Shown piece after piece: positions 59,001 to 64,000 of a stretch of 64,000 nt of DNA (position 1 is its first letter; each line of letters begins with the position of its first letter). The stretch comes from Clavelina lepadiformis (Eukaryota > Chordata > Ascidiacea > Aplousobranchia > Clavelinidae): NCBI RefSeq assembly GCF_947623445.1, contig NC_135247.1, positions 16,618,501-16,682,500 of the forward strand. The letters are read 5' to 3'. The notes beneath the pieces were generated by a model that worked only from the letters and a program-made list of their open reading frames with translations, was not told the DNA's origin and did no database searches. A program made the position numbers and the translations under genes.

Positions 59001-60517
59001 GGAGTCAAAAGCCGATTTTGTACTGGAGCGCAAAAGGAAACCAAGTGGATTCACCAGAAGGCGAGTTTCTAAATCTCTTGCAGTGAATTGGGTTCTGCAC
59101 CATATTTTCAGTAACCCAGGTTTGGTTGAATAATCTACCGCTATCAATTATACAGGCTGCCAGGAGATCGGATCTTCCGGTTGCAATGCCAAAGCATGCC
59201 ACATTGACTTTACCATTCCCTATCAAACAATTCCAAAGGTATTTGCTTGGGTAAGAGGAGACACCAAATATCCAGACAGGTAACAGTTGCACTCCTATAA
59301 CTACCTTGTATAGTTTAAGTTGCTTTTGCACTAATCTGGCGACAGAATACTGAATAGCCTTTTACACGGCATGTAGTGCTCATGTCCATTAAAGCAAACT
59401 TATGTGGTTATAGGTTCGAATGTGACATCACAAAAACTGACGAGAATGGCTTTGACTGCACAGTAAAACGCTTAGACCAGAACATTGGGTGGGGCCAATG
59501 CCCTTCCTTGTATTGGATCATCGAAGGGGAATCAGCCTCGCAAGGTGACAAAGGAAATGACACAATTTACGGCATATATTAAACCAGTCACGCGACTGTT
59601 TACGTAATAACTTGTAATAATAGAAGAATGACTCAAATACCTCCAGCTTTAAAAAGCTTGTCTGTGCAGGTTGTGATGATGTAGGCTCTTCGTGCAGAAA
59701 CTCAAAGTACATATGGGTCGAGTTTCCCGTTCCTTTCAAGAGTGATCCCGAGGTTTTTGCTCGAGCAGTCGGAGATAACAAGTGGCGCGACAGGTTTGCA
59801 AAATGTTTACCGATTTTAGAACCGCAAAAAGATTTCTGAACCGTGTAGAAAATCATTACTTATAATGATTCATTTGTATTATGTTTGCCTGCAGATTCAG
59901 CGTTACACTAGGTGAAATAGAAGAAGATGGCTTTTATTGCACGGTTAAACGCACAGATTGCTGTTGGGGCTGGGGCCAAAATCCGTTGCTTTATTGGAAA
60001 GCCGAAGGGGAACAAGTTTCACCCGAAGGTTAAACCCGGTTTAAAAGTTTTACTTTGAAAACTCATATCACGTTGATTGATTGATTGGTCGGTGGATGGA
60101 CTGAACAAAAATTTCTTTGCAGGTTCTCATGAAATTGGTAATTCGCTTTGTGCTAATAAGCGTGTTCACGTCGAGTTTACCGAAGCGTTCGAAAAGGCGC
60201 CAGATCTTTGCGTTTGGGCCAGAGGGGACCGCGAATATCCCGACAGGTATAAGAGGATTTTTCGTTTTATTCAAACTTGACTTTATTTGCGCTCAGAGGT
60301 GAATGATACAAAAATACATTTAACACATGATGTTCAACACAGTTATTTTTACATAAAGAATACTCCTATTGGACATGTATGAAGTATTTTATGCTGTGTC
60401 AGGTTTCGCTGTGTGATAAGCAAAATCGACTTGGACGGATTTGATGTTTTGATAAACCGTGAAGATCGTAAATGTGGATGGGGACAAAGTCCAAAGATTT
60501 TTTGGAAAACCATTTAA
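53077..60517 (+). CDS. Second lectin gene: 14 tandem Cys-rich H-type lectin domains (28 exons seen; first exon missing)
   Basis: Exons: 53077-53200, 53326-53462, 53581-53704, 53844-53980, 54115-54238, 54405-54544, 54809-54932, 55021-55157, 55363-55486, 55590-55768, 55925-56051, 56151-56290, 56525-56648, 56805-56947, 57054-57177, 57283-57419, 57575-57698, 57931-58067, 58142-58265, 58430-58566, 58688-58811, 58924-59060, 59156-59279, 59414-59544, 59670-59793, 59895-60028, 60123-60246, 60403-60517. They form a continuous frame of about 1226 residues ending TTT TGG AAA ACC ATT TAA. Each pair is the same phase 1-1 module as in the upstream gene, but most repeats carry extra cysteines: FxCxI, GFDCxVxRLD, CGWGQxP. 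The KGWKQ of gene 1 becomes CGWGQ. Known: the H-lectin family binds Gal/GalNAc and oligomerises. Inferred: a secreted multivalent lectin stabilised by disulfides. Odd points are an in-frame poly-Glu run in repeat 5, a very diverged repeat 8 (IAISDSSSVTG...), and GC donors after 58067 and 59060. No effector region follows the array. Confidence 0.85.
55698..55760 (+). repeat. Coding (GAG/GAA)n repeat: acidic poly-Glu linker
   Basis: Inside the second exon of lectin repeat 5 the sequence becomes a GAG/GAA run encoding about 20 Glu with one Val, then AD before the donor. It lies just after the conserved YW of the domain, where the other repeats have only 8-10 residues of linker. The exon is 179 nt instead of 137, a difference of 42 nt, so the frame is kept. 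It is probably a replication-slippage expansion and length-polymorphic. Confidence 0.85.
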
Positions 60518-60760
60518 CTATAATCACAAAGAAATATGCTTATTTGCTTTACTTCTTTAGCTGAAAGCTTGTTAAAATATTGCAACATTGCCTTGCTATC
60601 TAGCGCGTACGTTAACTATTTTAGATTTGAAAGAACTTTGAATGATTGAATGAAGAATGAGTTTTAAATATGTTAGGTTGCTCGTTTTATCTCAGCTTGG
60701 TAATAGTATAATGTTTGTGTAACAATATTTTATATACAGACATGGTGAATGTATACCTAC

Positions 60761-60766
60761 AATAAA
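60761..60766 (+). promoter_or_regulatory. Candidate poly(A) signal of the second lectin gene
   Basis: AATAAA lies about 245 nt after the stop codon at 60517, and is the first consensus hexamer noticed downstream. Confidence 0.4.
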
Positions 60767-62736
60767 CAAATATATTGCAAGTCTATATCTTATATATTTA
60801 TTGTAACACAATTCCATAAACGGTGTTTATAAAAAACTATAATAAGATGCAATTAACACATCACAGCATAAAAATGAAAAAAAATCTTAAAAACCCATCA
60901 GGTTGATTTTTTTCCAAACGAATTAAATGAAACTCGAGTTGACCGCATTGCAACTCAAAAAAGGAAAGGTTTCAAAGAACACTTTCTCAATGTAAAATAT
61001 TTTGCAAATTACACCATTTCACATAGTATTTTTAATTAATTCAATGCGCATAGGCCTATATCGATAATATTTTAGCGGACCATTTGAACCGCTTATTTAA
61101 TTACCGGAATAGCTTCGATTGCTTAGTTCATGCACTTTTGTCACAGCCAAAGCAACCCAAACAAAGTTACGATCATGTACTGGTGCGACAAGCCAGGCGA
61201 TTGGAAATGTGACTTGATATGCATAGCACGACCAAATTCAGGGAATATTTAATGATAGGAGATTGGATTTACATTGAAATCCAAATTAAACCAATTAATT
61301 CGTTAAATTTGAACAGAATTTTCTTGATTATACAGCCAAAGATACATGGGGTTAACAACATAGTTAACAAGGGTTATATGCGGTGACATTGTTTCGTGAA
61401 AGTTTTCAATCGTTTGGGAGTTTTATTGAAGTTAAAACCTTCTTCAAATGAAGTACCTTGCCACCGTTTGGCAATCATAGCTGTAGAAAACAGTATACTG
61501 TAGAATTACACCAGCTGCGACGCACGTATTTTCGTTATAGCTTATCGGCATTCAATATTTACCAGCTGAAAAAAATAGAAACACTGCCAATATTGTCAGC
61601 AAATACGACCGTTGAGCCAAATATAGGATATTAATGTTGGTTCATACCTGTTTAAACAATGTGTTTTAGAATAGCATGTTAAAACAAACTTAATGCTGTA
61701 TACAAGGCAAGCGTTAAACGTTTCACTATAGGGTTCCACGACATATGGCCGCGGGAAAATGACCGCGAACAAACTCACCGGGGTCAACTGAACGTGACGT
61801 AAATTGACCGCGAACAAACTGACTGTGATGTAAATTGACCGCGAACAAACTAACCGGGAACAGACTTACCGGAATGAAAATTGACCGGGAGGTAAATTGA
61901 CCGTGGGAGTCCTGACGTACAGCTTCAATCTGACAATTTACTTAACTAAAGTGTCCATTGTTATTGCAATGAGTCCATTGTTACTACATGAGATAGGCTA
62001 CAACACATTGTTTCATAATCTCATCAAACAACTCGTCTAGACCGGGAAAATGCATGTAACAATAGGAAATCTATGAATAAAGGTGAAAAACCCGTAGGGT
62101 CACCCTACACCCTACAAAGGGCCAAAAAACTCTACGAGTGGCAACCTTGACTGCAATACACATACTAAATTGGATAGTGACTAGATAGCGACTAGATAGT
62201 GAATTAGAATTTTGACCTTTTGACGGCCAATTTGTCGCCGGTTAATTTGATCGCCGGCCAATTTATCGACGGTTAATTTTATCGCCGGCCAGTTTACGTC
62301 ACGGTTAATTTGATCGCCGGCCAATTTGTTGCCGGTCAGTTGTCCACAACCAGTTGTCGCCGGCGAGTTTGTTCACGGCCATATGTCGTGATCCCTCACT
62401 ATAGATAGCAAGTCGGTATAGCACGAACCATCGCCGGGATCAGGCAGCAAATCGTCTCCATTCCAAAGATGGAATAAAATTACTTGTAAATCATTCCTTG
62501 TCAATTTCTTGTAATTCATGACGGAGAACACGTTCTCACGAGATACGTATTTACCGTTAACCAAACCGCTTTAGGCTGATTTACGTCATCGCCTATTTGG
62601 ACAGCGTGGATGGGAATATTCCCAAATGTTCGTATGATTAGTTTATAACTCTTTTCATGTTTACCAAGCTGTTATTCCGTTTTGGAAGTCAAGCGCCACG
62701 TCACTTATACCTTGAGCTTTTGGTTGAAAATCGACA
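60767..62736. other. Intergenic region between lectin gene 2 and the somatomedin-B gene
   Basis: No gene is supported. Contains the MITE at 61731-62395. The minus-strand frames at 61596-61817 and 62373-62564 overlap the MITE ends and look like chance. Confidence 0.5.
61731..62395. mobile_element. Non-autonomous DNA transposon with perfect 8-bp target duplication and repeated subterminal motif
   Basis: The left end GGGTTCCACGACATATGGCC pairs with the reverse complement of the right end, GGGATCACGACATATGGCC. The 8-bp duplication tcactata flanks it at 61723-61730 and 62396-62403. The left half repeats ttgaccgcgaacaaact-like units. The right half carries gatcgccggccaattt-like units on the other strand. 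Such subterminal repeats are typical transposase-binding arrays. It is 665 bp and non-coding. The 8-bp duplication suggests the hAT group, but the family was not identified. Confidence 0.85.
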
Positions 62737-63875
62737 ATGTTGAAGTTACTGGTATGTTCTATTTTAGCTATTGGACTTGGTAAGTGTTTGTGTTTGAAAT
62801 GGATTTCTTATGAGTTATGGTAAATCGAAAAACAAAATTTTCAACAAGTTCCAATATTTCTGCTGTTTTCAGTGCACGCGCAAGGTTTATCTTCATGCGT
62901 CGGAAGATGTGATGATTACGCTGATCATAGCTATACGTGTCAATGCAACACTTATTGCGATGGTTACCAAGATTGTTGCGATGACTACACAAGTGTTTGT
63001 CTTGGAGCAAGGTAAGGAATTTTTTTCGAGGATGTGTTCTAAGATGTAAGGGCATCGTTAAAAAGTGATTTGATGGAGATATTTTCCTTTAAAAATGAAA
63101 AGTGAAAATATCATGTATTCACATGTATTACGTTGCTGTTTTTGCGCCTAGTTAAACGTTTGTGCCTATAATGTTTATACAGTATAAATATTCTTGTAAG
63201 AAATGTAAATTTTTACAGCGACTCCTGTGTTGGTCGCTGTGGCGAAAGTCCCGATACAAGCAAGAGCTGTCAGTGCAACACGGTGTGTGACAATTACAAT
63301 GACTGCTGTGCCGATTACGTCTCTGAATGCCAAGCTTCAACGTGAGCATTTTTACTTAATTCCCTTGATTAAGCGCCCGAATCAGATTTAATTCGAAGTG
63401 CTCACTACTTCATTACAATTAGAATTCTGTCGAACTTCAACGTGTCCATTTTTATACTCAAGTTCCTTTGATCAAGCATCAAAATAAGATCTAGGTCTAA
63501 ATCAACAGCAAATCTTATCAACTACACGCATACAAGCCAGAAAACTTTTTATGATTTCTTTAATTACAGCTTTTACTTACAAATTTGTAGTAACTGGAAT
63601 CAAAACAAGCAGCTATGCGTTTACACTTTAAAATTTACTTAATTACAAACTTCTTTTTAAAAATTAAATGTTTCTGAACAGGGTAGTTCGTTAAAAGCTG
63701 TCAGTCAATTTACTAACACCACAAAACATTTGTTTAAGGTCTTTATGTGCTGGCCGTTGCGGCATTGGATACGATGCCACTCTTCCTTGCCAGTGCAACA
63801 CCCAGTGTCCCAATTACGGAAACTGCTGTACCGATTATTCTACGGAATGTGACACATCCGACGGAACAGGATGTT
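62737..63875 (+). CDS. 5' part of a secreted protein with three somatomedin-B domains (continues past window end)
   Basis: Exons: 62737-62779 (signal peptide MLKLLVCSILAIGL), 62873-63011, 63219-63341, 63739-63875. Phases agree throughout (1, 2, 2, 1). Each of exons 2-4 encodes one somatomedin-B domain with eight cysteines: CVGRC, then CQCNTYC, then DCCDDY and a final C, with equivalents CVGRC/CQCNTVC/DCCADY and CAGRC/CQCNTQC/NCCTDY. The domain occurs in vitronectin, ENPP ectoenzymes and ENDOU-type secreted endoribonucleases. In several invertebrates repeated SMB domains precede an EndoU domain, so ENDOU is one candidate. The catalytic part lies beyond the window, so the product stays open. 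The exon ends in phase 1 at TGT T|gtaagt. Confidence 0.85.
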
Positions 63876-64000
63876 GTAAGTAGATAACATGATAACATTC
63901 TAAAACGTCACTCCCTTCTGTTTTATTTGAAGACCTGCTGGTGATTAGACGTGGGCAACTGCTGCGTCAACTCTAAACACGTAATAAGCTATTACAAGAT

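Noticed and set aside
1-64000. CRISPR array, prokaryotic operons or ribosome binding sites
   Set aside because: The window is eukaryotic (spliced genes, MITEs, SINE-like repeat). The only regular tandem arrays are the minisatellite and microsatellites.
1-64000. Retrovirus-like, LTR or Polinton elements
   Set aside because: No reverse transcriptase, integrase, capsid or long terminal repeat signature was seen. The mobile elements found are DNA transposons and a SINE-like fragment.

Overview
The window is nuclear DNA of an animal: GT-AG (and some GC-AG) introns of roughly 60-1200 bp, AT-rich non-coding DNA, many short DNA transposons, and one animal housekeeping gene that can be spliced end to end. 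Compact introns, AT richness and the gene content suggest an invertebrate chordate, most likely an ascidian tunicate. No single sequence settles this, so the taxon is an inference. Multi-exon models were built by hand from splice sites, reading-frame phase and protein similarity recalled from memory. No RNA or database evidence was available.

Layout. (1) 961-9632, + strand: a complete 21-exon puromycin-sensitive aminopeptidase (M1 zinc peptidase). (2) 9.9-32.5 kb: transposon remnants, including two copies of a pogo/Tigger-like transposase tail with a PHD-like zinc finger, and six intronless thiopurine S-methyltransferase (TPMT) family genes. Two of these (14.4-15.1 kb and 20.4-21.1 kb) sit in the arms of an inverted duplication. 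Two others (27.0 and 29.6 kb) are a recent tandem pair. (3) 32.5-37.2 kb: mostly non-coding, with a hAT-type MITE. (4) 37182-50322, + strand: a 43-exon gene for a secreted protein of about 2016 residues. It has a signal peptide, eleven H-type lectin domains, a Gly-rich collagen-like stretch with a Cys-rich insert, a helical region with a hydrophobic segment, and a Cys-containing C-terminal region. (5) 53077-60517, + strand: a second lectin gene with fourteen H-type lectin domains, Cys-rich and with no other domain. Its first exon was not found. (6) 61.7-62.4 kb: another MITE with a perfect 8-bp target duplication. (7) 62737 to window end, + strand: the 5' part of a secreted protein with three somatomedin-B domains.

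The most interesting object is the lectin locus. Twenty-five lectin domains in two neighbouring genes are all built from one symmetric phase 1-1 two-exon module (124 + 137 nt). In the first gene the lectin array is fused to a large region of unknown function. Its order (lectin array, Gly-rich linker, long helices around a hydrophobic segment, Cys-containing end) suggests a carbohydrate-targeted secreted effector, possibly acting on membranes. That function is a hypothesis.
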